Assembly: GCA_022844015.1 (NCBI GenBank)
Contig: JALHMO010000056.1
Span: 1-39,363, forward strand
Source: Reyranella sp.
GTDB lineage: Bacteria; Pseudomonadota; Alphaproteobacteria; Reyranellales; Reyranellaceae
Direction of reading: 5' to 3'
DNA: 39,363 nucleotides
Shown here: in pieces, positions 25,675 through 33,299 of the stretch
How positions within the stretch are numbered: the first letter of the stretch is position 1
How the letters are laid out: each line of letters opens with the position of its first letter
Notes under the pieces: generated by a model
Database searches by the model: none
Told to the model about the DNA's origin: nothing
Seen by the model: the letters and a program-made list of their open reading frames with translations, nothing else
Program-made: the position numbers and the translations under genes

Positions 25675-26307
25675 CTAGTCGGAGCCCTTGTTCTCCGACG
25701 CGGTCGTCCCATTCCAGGCAAGCTCGAGCGCGTGGGTGCGGATGTCCGGCGGCCACGTCGCCGTATGCTCGACGAAGCGCTCGCGTTCGCCGGCGAACAG
25801 GGCGCGCGCGGCTTCCTCGAAGCCGGCAAGGTTGCCAGCCAATGCCGACATGAAACGATAGGTGCGTTCCTGGTTGGTGCGGGCTCGCGTCCGGCCGTGA
25901 TCGGCGCGCCGTGCCTCGTCGACCAGTCGCCGCAGGGCGGCGGATGCGCCACCCCGCTGCTCCGCCAGCCACTGCCAATGCCGGGGCATCAAGGTGACCT
26001 CCCGGGCGACGACACCGAGGCGCGGCCTGCCGCGGCTGCGGCCGGGCGGGCGGGATTCGCCGCCTTCGTCACGCGGCCGGGCTGCCGGCGCCTTCTCGGA
26101 TCCCGCGAGCCGGCTCACGACCTCGGCGGTGGTACCTCGGAGATCGAGATCGATCACCGAGCCCGTCGCATCGTCGAAGACGAGGATCGATCCGTCCGGC
26201 TTCTTCAACAGGACCGTTTTCACGGCGAGGGCGACGTCGACCAGCGACCCCTGCGCGATACGTTGGAACGCGTCGAATGCGGTGCAGGTCCGGGTCAGGG
26301 CGGTCAT
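25675..26307 (-). CDS. DUF2239 family protein
   Basis: A 210-residue protein of unknown function. Family features are visible: an N-terminal TAFDAFQRIAQGSLVDVAL, the segment LVFDDATGSVIDLDLRG (about 42-58), a central basic GRPRLGVVAREVTLMPRHW and a C-terminal helical part with YRFMSALAGNLAGFEEAARA. No enzyme motif is apparent. It is transcribed divergently from a GIY-YIG gene. The space between holds two opposed sigma70-like promoters and a 10-bp inverted repeat, suggesting shared repression or activation. Confidence 0.85.
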   Translation of the reverse strand: MTALTRTCTAFDAFQRIAQGSLVDVALAVKTVLLKKPDGSILVFDDATGSVIDLDLRGTTAEVVSRLAGSEKAPAARPRDEGGESRPPGRSRGRPRLGVVAREVTLMPRHWQWLAEQRGGASAALRRLVDEARRADHGRTRARTNQERTYRFMSALAGNLAGFEEAARALFAGERERFVEHTATWPPDIRTHALELAWNGTTASENKGSD

Positions 26308-26314
26308 GGTAGAA

Positions 26315-26344
26315 GATATACCCGGATGAAATTCCTTGAGTCAA
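26315..26344 (-). promoter_or_regulatory. Sigma70-like promoter for the DUF2239 gene
   Basis: On the minus strand TTGACT (26339-26344) and TATATC (26315-26320) are separated by 18 nt, just upstream of the ATG at 26307. One arm of the operator-like inverted repeat lies in the spacer next to the -10 box. Predicted by eye. Confidence 0.5.
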
Positions 26345-26357
26345 TAACATCCGGGTA
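26319..26357. promoter_or_regulatory. Inverted repeat, candidate operator shared by divergent genes
   Basis: Perfect 10-bp arms TACCCGGATG (26319-26328) and CATCCGGGTA (26348-26357) are separated by 19 nt. Each arm lies next to the -10 box of one of two opposed promoters, and the shared -35 region is in the middle. The symmetry suggests a dimeric regulator acting on both genes. The regulator is not encoded next to it. Confidence 0.6.
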
Positions 26358-26364
26358 ATATTAT
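26336..26364 (+). promoter_or_regulatory. Sigma70-like promoter for the GIY-YIG gene
   Basis: TTGAGT (26336-26341) and TATTAT (26359-26364) are separated by 17 nt, about 33 nt upstream of the GTG start. It shares its -35 region with the opposing promoter. Predicted by eye. Confidence 0.5.
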
Positions 26365-26396
26365 GCTTCTGAGCACATTGATCGAGGATCGGCACC

Positions 26397-26732
26397 GTGA
26401 CCCCCAAGGAGAAGAAGGTGGCGATCGCCGCCTACAAGAAGCGCGAGGTGATTGGCGGCATCTACGCCGTGCGCTGCCTGGCGAGCGGCCGGCGCTGGAT
26501 CGGGCACGCCGCCAACCTTGCGACGATTCAGAACCGTCTCTGGTTCGCCTTGCGCCTGGGAACAAGCCCGCACCGGACATTGCAGGCCGCGTGGAACGCG
26601 AGCGGCGTCGAGAGCTTCGCATTCGAGGAGGTCGAGCGTCTGGACGACGAGGCGCTGGCCTTCGTCCGCGCCAGGACGGCCAGGGAGAGGCATGCCTACT
26701 GGTGCTCGGCGCTCGACGCCGAGGCGATCTGA
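26397..26732 (+). CDS. Small GIY-YIG nuclease-domain protein
   Basis: A 111-residue single-domain protein. The GIY motif is at residues 21-23 (IGGIYAVRC) and the YIG motif appears as WIG (34-36, GRRWIGHAANL). A conserved-type arginine follows in QNRLWFALR, and an acidic helix near FAFEEVERL may supply the metal-binding glutamate. GIY-YIG domains cut DNA in repair, restriction and mobile-element enzymes, but short stand-alone members are mostly uncharacterised. The start is GTG at 26397 with GAGGA upstream. It is divergent from the DUF2239 gene and shares the operator-like repeat. No DNA-recognition domain is attached. Confidence 0.8.
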   Translation: MTPKEKKVAIAAYKKREVIGGIYAVRCLASGRRWIGHAANLATIQNRLWFALRLGTSPHRTLQAAWNASGVESFAFEEVERLDDEALAFVRARTARERHAYWCSALDAEAI

Positions 26733-26807
26733 GCGTCCCTCAATGGGGTGCAGAGAGCTTCACGGAATGTCGGAAGCCCGCGACTCATAAGCGCTTTTCT
26801 CAGATCT

Positions 26808-26841
26808 CCTCCCCAGCTTCGCTTCAGCGACTCTGGGGAGG
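26808..26841. terminator. Family A palindrome with extended loop, between convergent genes
   Basis: Arms CCTCCCCAG and CTGGGGAGG enclose a 16-nt loop containing CGCTTCAGCG. It lies between the GIY-YIG stop and the opposing RTX/DUF4214 stop, the same position the element takes at 1458-1480. A role as terminator is inferred from position. Confidence 0.55.
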
Positions 26842-26879
26842 AAAGAGTTTGCGCCTTTGGGCCCGCGATGAAGGCCGCG

Positions 26880-28277
26880 CTACCCGGCGACGCCGACGAG
26901 CTCGACGACCAGGTGGCCGCCGGCGCTCGCCGTGGCCGAGTAGTGCGCGATCTGCGCCTGGGCGGCGGCGACGCTGGCCGCCGACCCGTCGACGCCCTGC
27001 ATGACGGCACGTGCCCAGCCGACCTCGCTCAAGCCGGCATTGATGGCGAACTCCTCGCCAATGGCGTGCTTGCTGGCAAGATACTGGGCGTCGGCCGGAC
27101 TGCCGGTCGAGGCTTGGGCGCCATAGATCACCGCGAGCACGAAAGTGTCACGGCTGCAGACCCCGGTTTCCAGATCGTGCATCCAGTAGTTCAGGCCCGG
27201 CGCGTCGGGAGCCCGCCCGAGCACGTTGTCGTAGACTTGGGTGACAAACGCTTCGGTCGATTGGCCGGCCGGGAAGGCGGCAAGGCTCTCGGCCTGGACG
27301 AAGAAGCTCTTGGCGATCTGCTGCAGGCTCATCCCGTCGGCCAACCGGCTCGCCCAGTAGAACAGGCCGACCGCGTCGGGCGCGCGGTCGAAGTAGGCGA
27401 TGTACATGTCGGTGAGATCGTCGAGCTTGTGCCCGGGCAGAGAGGCGACGCTGCAGAACCAGTCGGTCTGCAGCGTCACGTCGGCGAATTCCATCTGCTC
27501 GATGCCGATCAACGTGTCGACGCCGTCGCTGCCGACATTGTCCTGCACCTCCACACTGTCCGGCCCGACCAGCAGGGTGTAGTTGCTCGACGGACCGGAA
27601 AAGACGGCGGTATCGATCGTCACGACGTGATCGCCGGGATGGAAGGCCTGGACAGTGCCGAAGTCGAGGAAGGCGGCCGACTCGGCTTCATCGTCGTCCT
27701 CGTCGGCGAGGTCCGTCCACAGGGCGAGATTGTCGGTGATGTCGTGAATTGCCGTGTCGTTGCCGTTGGTGTTCTCGATCTTTTTGCCGCTGATCACGTG
27801 CACGTCGTCGAGCGTCAGCTCGGCTTTGTAGGCCGCCCAGGCGGCCGACAGCTCCGCCGCCGACATCACGACGCCGTTCAGCTTGTAGGTGAGCGTGGGA
27901 TCGAGATGATCGAGGAAGCCCTTCAGCCGGTTCTCGTAGTTCTCCCAGGCCTTCCAGTTGGCGTTGGCGCCCGGCGGGCTGACCGCGCCGCGTGACATCC
28001 CGATGAAGTCGGCCTCCGACACGATCGAGCCGTCCGCCGCCAAGTGATCGCCGATCAGGAGATCGTCGCCGGCGCGACCCTTCAGGATGTCGGAGCCGAA
28101 GCCGCCGACCAGGATATCGTCGGCGGCGGCGCCCCTCAGGTTGTCGTTCAGGCCAAGTCCCGCGAGGTAGTAGCGAAGGAGGTCGTTGGTTCCGGTCAAG
28201 GTGTCGGCCAGCGCGTCGCTGCCGATGATCGCTTGATCGTAGATATGGTCCGTGCCCTCGATCGTTGCGGTCGGCAT
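26880..28277 (-). CDS. RTX-like calcium-binding protein with DUF4214 domains
   Basis: A 465-residue protein without signal peptide. Residues 41-77 contain degenerate RTX nonapeptides (GLNDNLRGAAADDILVGG, then GSDILKGRAGDDLLIGD) that bind calcium in type I secreted proteins. A middle region includes an acidic DEDDDEAES patch and an RTX-linker-like VDTLIGIEQMEFADV. Two DUF4214 units follow: YIAYFDRAPDAVGLFYW and YDNVLGRAPDAPGLNYW. It probably acts outside the cell, in the S-layer, matrix or adhesion. It is a domain relative of the gene at 23200-25566, but no type I secretion genes are in the window. ATG at 28277 has AAGGA at 7-nt spacing. Confidence 0.85.
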   Translation of the reverse strand: MPTATIEGTDHIYDQAIIGSDALADTLTGTNDLLRYYLAGLGLNDNLRGAAADDILVGGFGSDILKGRAGDDLLIGDHLAADGSIVSEADFIGMSRGAVSPPGANANWKAWENYENRLKGFLDHLDPTLTYKLNGVVMSAAELSAAWAAYKAELTLDDVHVISGKKIENTNGNDTAIHDITDNLALWTDLADEDDDEAESAAFLDFGTVQAFHPGDHVVTIDTAVFSGPSSNYTLLVGPDSVEVQDNVGSDGVDTLIGIEQMEFADVTLQTDWFCSVASLPGHKLDDLTDMYIAYFDRAPDAVGLFYWASRLADGMSLQQIAKSFFVQAESLAAFPAGQSTEAFVTQVYDNVLGRAPDAPGLNYWMHDLETGVCSRDTFVLAVIYGAQASTGSPADAQYLASKHAIGEEFAINAGLSEVGWARAVMQGVDGSAASVAAAQAQIAHYSATASAGGHLVVELVGVAG

Positions 28278-28420
28278 GGGAATGTCCTTGTTGTGGTGCC
28301 TGATATCTAGTGCAGTGCCAGCGACGTCTGAACGCCTGGGGCTGGGAAAGGTTCGCCAGTCACCGCATGGTCACGGGTTTCGCGCCGGCGGGTCAGTCGC
28401 CCGGCCGCGAGCCGCCGCTA

Positions 28421-28450
28421 TTGACAAGATTTCAACGCGCAACGGATAGT
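28421..28450 (+). promoter_or_regulatory. Sigma70-like promoter of the ABC/TRAP cluster
   Basis: A consensus -35 TTGACA (28421-28426) and GATAGT (28445-28450, four of six matches) are separated by 18 nt. They lie about 65 nt before the start of the substrate-binding protein gene. This is the best promoter match I see in the intergenic DNA. Confidence 0.5.
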
Positions 28451-28514
28451 CCATCAGCCGTGCACGGCGCGCAGAGAACAACCAATGCGCCGTGACCCTC
28501 TGGGAGGAGGATCC

Positions 28515-30155
28515 ATGTTTCGGCAAGTTACCAAGGTGGCGGCGTTGGCCGCTGTCGCGATCGTTGGCGCCCTGTCGCCACTCCATGCCCAGGACCAGAA
28601 GGGCACGCTCGTCTTCGCCGTCGAATCGCTGGGCGCCCAGACGCTGGACCCCATCCTCGAGGGCCGGCCCGGCAACGCCGTCTACCAGGCGGTCATGTAC
28701 GATTCGCTGGTCGGCTTCGACGTCGCCAAGGGCGGCGTCGGGCCGGGTGTCGCCGAGCGCTGGGAACTGTCGCCCGACGGCCTGACCTGGACATTCTTCA
28801 TCCGTCCAGGCCAGACGTTCCACAACGGCGACAAGCTCACCGCCCACGACGTCAAGTTCAGCCTCGAGCGCCAGATGGGGCCGGGCTCGCTCGCCGCCGC
28901 GGCGGCGAGCATGCGGCGCGCCATCAAGAGCATCGAGGTCGTCGATGACCTGACGGTGAAGGTCAACACCACCAGCCCGCAGATCGGCCTGCCGGCCGGG
29001 CTGTCGCGCGCCGTCGCGCCGGAAGGCGCCATCATGCCCAAGACCTACATCGAGAAGGTCGGCGAGGAGGAATTCCGCAAGAAGCCGGTCGGCAGCGGCC
29101 CGTGGAAGTTCGTGCGCAACGTGCCGGGCGATCGCATCGAGTTCACCGCGGTGACCACGCCGCACTGGCGCGGCCGGCCGCACTTCAAGGACCTTCACGT
29201 CCTGCTGGTGCCCGAGGAGAGCACTCGTGTCGCCATGGTGCGCACCGGCGAGGCGGCGATCGCCTCGATCGGGCCCGAGACGATGCTGGGCGCCACTCGC
29301 GCCGGGCTGGAGGTGCTGTCGGTGCCGGGCACGATGCAGGCGATCTTCCAGTTCTACGGCACCTGGAAGCCCGAGGTGAAAGACCAGCCGGTCGCCAAGC
29401 CGCGGGTGCGCCAAGCGTTGTCCCTGGCGATCGATCGCAAGCAGATAATCGAGCACGTCATGAACGGCAAGGCGCGGATGCCCTATCCGTTCGCGACGTT
29501 CGGCTACACCGATTTCTTGAGCGCGCCGCGCTGGGAGAAGTGGGCGGCCGAGGCGTACCGCTACGATCCGGCCCTGGCCAAGAAGATCCTCGCAGAGGAG
29601 GGCTATCCGAACGGCTTCGAGCTCAAGTTCGCCAACACCGCCCTGCCGGGTACGCAGTTCATGATCGATATCGGCACCGCGATCGCCGACATGTGGACCA
29701 AGATCGGCATCAAGGTGACGCTGAAGCACTACGAGTGGGGTTCCTTCCCGCCGCTCGAGCGCGGCGACCAGGCACAGCTGGCGGGCTGGGCCTCGATGTA
29801 CCGGACCGCCGGGCGGCCCGATGCGCCGTGGCGCTATAACGGCGCCTTCGCGCCCGACAGCACCCAGCGTCTTTTCGGCGACAAGGACAATTGCGCCGAG
29901 ACCTGCCAGGACTTCGTCAAGACCTACCGCGCCCTGGTGGCGGAGCTCGATCGCGCCAAGCGCACGGCCCTGACCGATCGCATGGTCGAGATCGCCTCCG
30001 ACTCGTGGACCGTGGTGCCGATCCTGGAGGGCATGGGCTACTACGCCATCAACACCAAGAAGGTCGGGCGGTTCGAGGCGATTCCGGGCCGGCACGAGCT
30101 CGGCGACGTGTTCGAGCGCATCCCGCGCCCCGAGGAGAAGCCCTGGAAGAAGTGA
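28515..30155 (+). CDS. Dipeptide/oligopeptide-type ABC transporter substrate-binding protein
   Basis: A 546-residue periplasmic binding protein of the SBP_bac_5 (DppA/OppA/NikA) family. The signal peptide ends near PLHA-QDQ. Family landmarks include AVYQAVMYDSLVGFD, VAERWELSPDGLTWTFFIRPGQ (family wording 'W..s.DG.t.tF.lR'), FHNGDKLTAHDVKFSLERQ, VRQALSLAIDRKQI and ILAEEGYPNGFEL. It captures a peptide, or equally an opine, nickel chelate or other small compound, for the permease encoded downstream. ATG at 28515 has GGGAGGAGG upstream; the frame starts slightly earlier but without support. It is the first gene of a long + strand cluster. Confidence 0.93.
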   Translation: MFRQVTKVAALAAVAIVGALSPLHAQDQKGTLVFAVESLGAQTLDPILEGRPGNAVYQAVMYDSLVGFDVAKGGVGPGVAERWELSPDGLTWTFFIRPGQTFHNGDKLTAHDVKFSLERQMGPGSLAAAAASMRRAIKSIEVVDDLTVKVNTTSPQIGLPAGLSRAVAPEGAIMPKTYIEKVGEEEFRKKPVGSGPWKFVRNVPGDRIEFTAVTTPHWRGRPHFKDLHVLLVPEESTRVAMVRTGEAAIASIGPETMLGATRAGLEVLSVPGTMQAIFQFYGTWKPEVKDQPVAKPRVRQALSLAIDRKQIIEHVMNGKARMPYPFATFGYTDFLSAPRWEKWAAEAYRYDPALAKKILAEEGYPNGFELKFANTALPGTQFMIDIGTAIADMWTKIGIKVTLKHYEWGSFPPLERGDQAQLAGWASMYRTAGRPDAPWRYNGAFAPDSTQRLFGDKDNCAETCQDFVKTYRALVAELDRAKRTALTDRMVEIASDSWTVVPILEGMGYYAINTKKVGRFEAIPGRHELGDVFERIPRPEEKPWKK

Positions 30156-30180
30156 GCGAGACGCCGCCCATGGGCAGGCC

Positions 30181-31098
30181 ATGAAGCAGTACATCGCCCG
30201 CCGGCTGCTGCAAGGCGTGATCCTGCTCTGCCTCGTGGCGACGATCGTCTTCTTCCTCGGCCGCATGACCGGCAACCCGGTCGACCTCATGTTGCCCGAG
30301 GATGCCACGGCAGAGGATCGCGAGGCCCTGATCCGCACGCTCGGGCTCGACGGCTCGATCTTCGAGCAGTTCGCGATCTTCGTCGGCAACGCGTTCCATG
30401 GCGATCTCGGCAACTCGATCCGCATGAAGCAGCCCGCGGTCGAGGCCTTCTTCGACCGGCTGCCCAACACGCTGGTGCTGATCCCGTGGGCGATCCTGCT
30501 CGGCATGGCGCTCGGCATTCCGCTCGGCGTGCTGGCGGCGCTCAATCGCGGCGGATGGCTCGACCGCGCCGCCGGCACGGTGGCGGTGCTCGGGGTCGCC
30601 GTGCCGAGCTTCTGGCTGGGCGTGCTGCTGATCTTCGTGTTCAGCGTCGAGCTCGGTTGGCTGCCGTCGGGGCGCATGGGCGGGCCGGCCCACTTCGTGC
30701 TGCCGGTGATCACGCTCGGCACGTTCCTGGTGGCGGGGTTCATGCGCATCACGCGCTCGGCCATGCTGGATGTGATGGAGAGCGAGTTCGTCAAGCTCGC
30801 CCGCATCAAGGGGTTGAGCGAGGCGGTCGTGATCTGGAAGCATTGCCTGCGCAACGCGCTCATCCCGGTCCTGACCCTGTGGGGCGTCTTCGTCGGCAAC
30901 CTGATCACCGGCGCCATCGTCACGGAGACGGTGTTCGCCTGGCCGGGCATCGGGCGGCTGACATACGAGGCGGTGATCTACCGCGACTTCCCGCTGTTGC
31001 AGGCGGTTATCATCCTGAAGTCGATCCTGATCCTGTCCATCAATCTCGGCGTCGATATCCTCTACGCCTACGTCGACCCGAGAATCCGCCTTGCGTAG
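30181..31098 (+). CDS. Dipeptide-type ABC transporter permease (DppB-like)
   Basis: A 305-residue inner-membrane permease with six predicted helices. The first is at about residues 10-30, before the long periplasmic loop typical of DppB (about 30-98). The coupling motif is seen as FVKLARIKGLSEAVVIWKHCLRN, followed by VIVTETVFAWPGIGRL-type sequence. It pairs with the DppC-like permease. A palindromic repeat cluster of about 135 nt separates the two, which is unusual for this normally tight operon. Confidence 0.93.
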   Translation: MKQYIARRLLQGVILLCLVATIVFFLGRMTGNPVDLMLPEDATAEDREALIRTLGLDGSIFEQFAIFVGNAFHGDLGNSIRMKQPAVEAFFDRLPNTLVLIPWAILLGMALGIPLGVLAALNRGGWLDRAAGTVAVLGVAVPSFWLGVLLIFVFSVELGWLPSGRMGGPAHFVLPVITLGTFLVAGFMRITRSAMLDVMESEFVKLARIKGLSEAVVIWKHCLRNALIPVLTLWGVFVGNLITGAIVTETVFAWPGIGRLTYEAVIYRDFPLLQAVIILKSILILSINLGVDILYAYVDPRIRLA

Positions 31099-31110
31099 CG
31101 GTGCTCATAC

Positions 31111-31246
31111 TCCTCCTCAGCTTCGCTCACCTGTCACCCTGAGCGCAGCGAAGCATCTCTTTGCCATCCGCTCACGTGTGCTTTGGGCTTCTGGCGAAGA
31201 GATCCTTCGCTGCGCTCGGGATGACGTGACCAGCGAAGCTGGGAGG
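31111..31246. repeat. Nested palindromes: family D inside a split family A element
   Basis: A family D hairpin (31133-31225) has ends GTCACCCTGAGCGCAGCGAAG and CTTCGCTGCGCTCGGGATGAC (shown here as its two complementary arms). It lies between two halves of a family A palindrome: TCCTCCTCAGCTTCGCT (31111-31127) and AGCGAAGCTGGGAGG (31232-31246). The arrangement suggests that D inserted into the loop of A. It sits between dppB-like and dppC-like genes of one operon. Confidence 0.7.
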
Positions 31247-31271
31247 GAGAAGAGAATCTCAGGAGCCGCCC

Positions 31272-32177
31272 ATGGCGATCATTGAACGGCCCCGGGCGTC
31301 GAACTGGTGGCGCTGGCGGCTGCGGCTCGGCAGCAGCGCAGGCGTGCGGCGAACCTCGCGGGCACCGTGGATCCCGATCGCCATCATAACCGTGATCGTG
31401 GTCATGGCCGTGTTCGCGCCGCTGCTCGCGCCGTACTCGCCGATCGACCAGACCTTGCGCGACAAGCTGTTGCCGCCGGCCTGGATGGCAGGCGGCAGCG
31501 ACAAGTACCTGCTCGGGACCGACGCCTTCGGCCGCGATCTGCTGAGCCGGCTGATCTACGGCGCACGGGTCAGCCTGATCGTGGCACTGCTGGCGCTGAC
31601 CGCGGGCGGCGGCGTCGGGCTCGTCGTCGGCATCGTGGCGGGCTACGTCGGGGGGACGGTGGACAGCATCCTGATGCGCTTCGTCGACGCCGCCTTCACC
31701 TTCCCGGCAATCCTTTTCGCGCTGCTCCTCGCCGTCACCATGGGACAGGGGCTGGGGACGCTGGTCCTGGCAATCAGCCTGTTGCTGTGGGCGAGCTTCG
31801 CCCGTGTCATCCGCGGCGAGGTGCTGACCCTGCGCCAGCGCGACTTCGTGGCGCTGGCCAAGGTGCGCGGCTGCTCGTCCCTGCGGATCATGCTGACCCA
31901 CATCTTGCCGAATGTGCTCAACACCTTCATGGTCCTGGTCACGCTCAACATCGGCGTCGTCATCATCGCCGAGGCGTCGCTGAGCTTCCTCGGCGCCGGC
32001 ATCCCGCCGCCGACGCCGACCTGGGGCCTGATGATCTCGGAGGGACGCGGCCGCATCGCCGACGCCTGGTGGGTCGCGCTCATCCCGGGCATCGCCATCA
32101 CGCTGCTGGTCCTCTCGGTCAACCTGTTCGGCGACTGGCTGCGCGACCGGCTCGACCCACGGCTGCGCCAGTTGTGA
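31272..32177 (+). CDS. Dipeptide-type ABC transporter permease (DppC-like)
   Basis: A 301-residue permease. The first helix (about residues 36-56) is followed by the conserved LLGTDAFGRDLLSRLIYGARVSL, then the coupling loop DFVALAKVRGCSSLRIMLTHILPN and the C-terminal LSFLGAGIPPPTPTWG. All are hallmarks of the second permease of peptide-type importers. An AGGAG site precedes ATG at 31272. Its stop overlaps the GTG start of the next ATPase gene (GTGA). Confidence 0.94.
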   Translation: MAIIERPRASNWWRWRLRLGSSAGVRRTSRAPWIPIAIITVIVVMAVFAPLLAPYSPIDQTLRDKLLPPAWMAGGSDKYLLGTDAFGRDLLSRLIYGARVSLIVALLALTAGGGVGLVVGIVAGYVGGTVDSILMRFVDAAFTFPAILFALLLAVTMGQGLGTLVLAISLLLWASFARVIRGEVLTLRQRDFVALAKVRGCSSLRIMLTHILPNVLNTFMVLVTLNIGVVIIAEASLSFLGAGIPPPTPTWGLMISEGRGRIADAWWVALIPGIAITLLVLSVNLFGDWLRDRLDPRLRQL

Positions 32178-33166
32178 GCGGCCGAGCCTTGACCGGCGAC
32201 ATCGTTCTCGAGGTCCGCGACCTGCACACGCATTTCTTCCTGCGCCGCGGCGTGGTGAAGGCGGTCGACGGCGTGAGCTTCCACCTGCGCCGCGGCGAGG
32301 TGCTGGGGCTGGTCGGCGAATCGGGCTGCGGCAAGAGCCTGACCGCGCTGTCGCTGATGCGCCTGCTGCCCAAGGGCGGAGCGCGCACGATAAAGGGCGA
32401 GGTGCTGCTGGGCGGCGAGAACATCCTCGAGCGCACCCCGGCCGAGATGCGCGAGATCCGCGGCCGGCGCCTCTCCATGGTGCTGCAGGATCCGCAGACC
32501 TCGCTCAACCCGGTGTTCTCGATCGGCGACCAGCTGCGCGAGGCGATCCTGCGCCGCCGGCGCGCGCCCGGCGCCGAGCTCGCGCGCGAGGCTGTCGCCG
32601 CCTTGCGCGGCGTCGAGATCGCCGCGCCCGAGCAGCGCCTCGGGCAGTATCCCCACCAGATGAGCGGCGGCATGAAGCAGCGCGTGGTCGGCGCCATCGC
32701 CATCACCGGCCATCCCGAGGTGCTGATCGCCGACGAGCCGACCACCGCCCTCGACGTCACCATCCAGCTCCAGTACCTGAAGCTGCTCAAGCGCCTGCAG
32801 GCCGAGAACGGCATGGCGATCCTGTTCATCACCCACGATTTCGGCGTGGTCGGCCGCATGTGCGATCGCGTCGCGGTGATGTATGCCGGCCGCATTGTCG
32901 AATGCGGCCCGGTGCGGCAGATCTTCGAGGCACCCGCGCACCCCTACACGCGCGCCCTGATCGCCTCGGTGCCGAAGATGCACGGCGCGATCGGCCGGCT
33001 GGCCACGATCGAGGGACAGCCGCCGTCGCTGATGGACCTGCCGGCAGGCTGCCGCTTCGCGTCGCGCTGCCCGCTCGCCGAGCAGCGATGCCTGGATTCC
33101 TATCCGGGAACGGTGCAGGTGGGCGATGAGCACACGGCGGACTGCTGGCGAGTCGCGCGAACCTGA
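32174..33166 (+). CDS. Dipeptide-type ABC transporter ATPase (DppD-like)
   Basis: A 330-residue ATPase of the oligopeptide/dipeptide class. Walker A is GESGCGKS, the signature MSGGMKQRVVGAIAI, Walker B VLIADEPTTALD and the H-loop ITHD. The C-terminal oligo/dipeptide extension contains a cysteine-rich GCRFASRCPLAEQRC that in relatives ligates an iron-sulfur cluster. The start is the GTG at 32174 overlapping the stop of the permease gene by 4 nt; the open frame continues upstream only as a shadow. Its usual partner, the F-type ATPase, lies 3.4 kb downstream beyond the TRAP genes. Confidence 0.93.
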   Translation: MSGRALTGDIVLEVRDLHTHFFLRRGVVKAVDGVSFHLRRGEVLGLVGESGCGKSLTALSLMRLLPKGGARTIKGEVLLGGENILERTPAEMREIRGRRLSMVLQDPQTSLNPVFSIGDQLREAILRRRRAPGAELAREAVAALRGVEIAAPEQRLGQYPHQMSGGMKQRVVGAIAITGHPEVLIADEPTTALDVTIQLQYLKLLKRLQAENGMAILFITHDFGVVGRMCDRVAVMYAGRIVECGPVRQIFEAPAHPYTRALIASVPKMHGAIGRLATIEGQPPSLMDLPAGCRFASRCPLAEQRCLDSYPGTVQVGDEHTADCWRVART

Positions 33167-33299
33167 GCCCCGGGTCACGAGTGCGTCCATTCTTGCCAAG
33201 GGCATGCGCAGGCTGCACTCTCGCCGACGGGGGCTCGTCGTTCCCGGCGTCCGGTAGCGTTCCATCCGCGTTTCACAAGAAAGATCGAGGGAGGATCTC

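Noticed and set aside
28371..30950. 859-codon open frame on - opposite the peptide-binding protein and permease
   Set aside because: No domain or signal is visible, and it spans two clear plus-strand genes.
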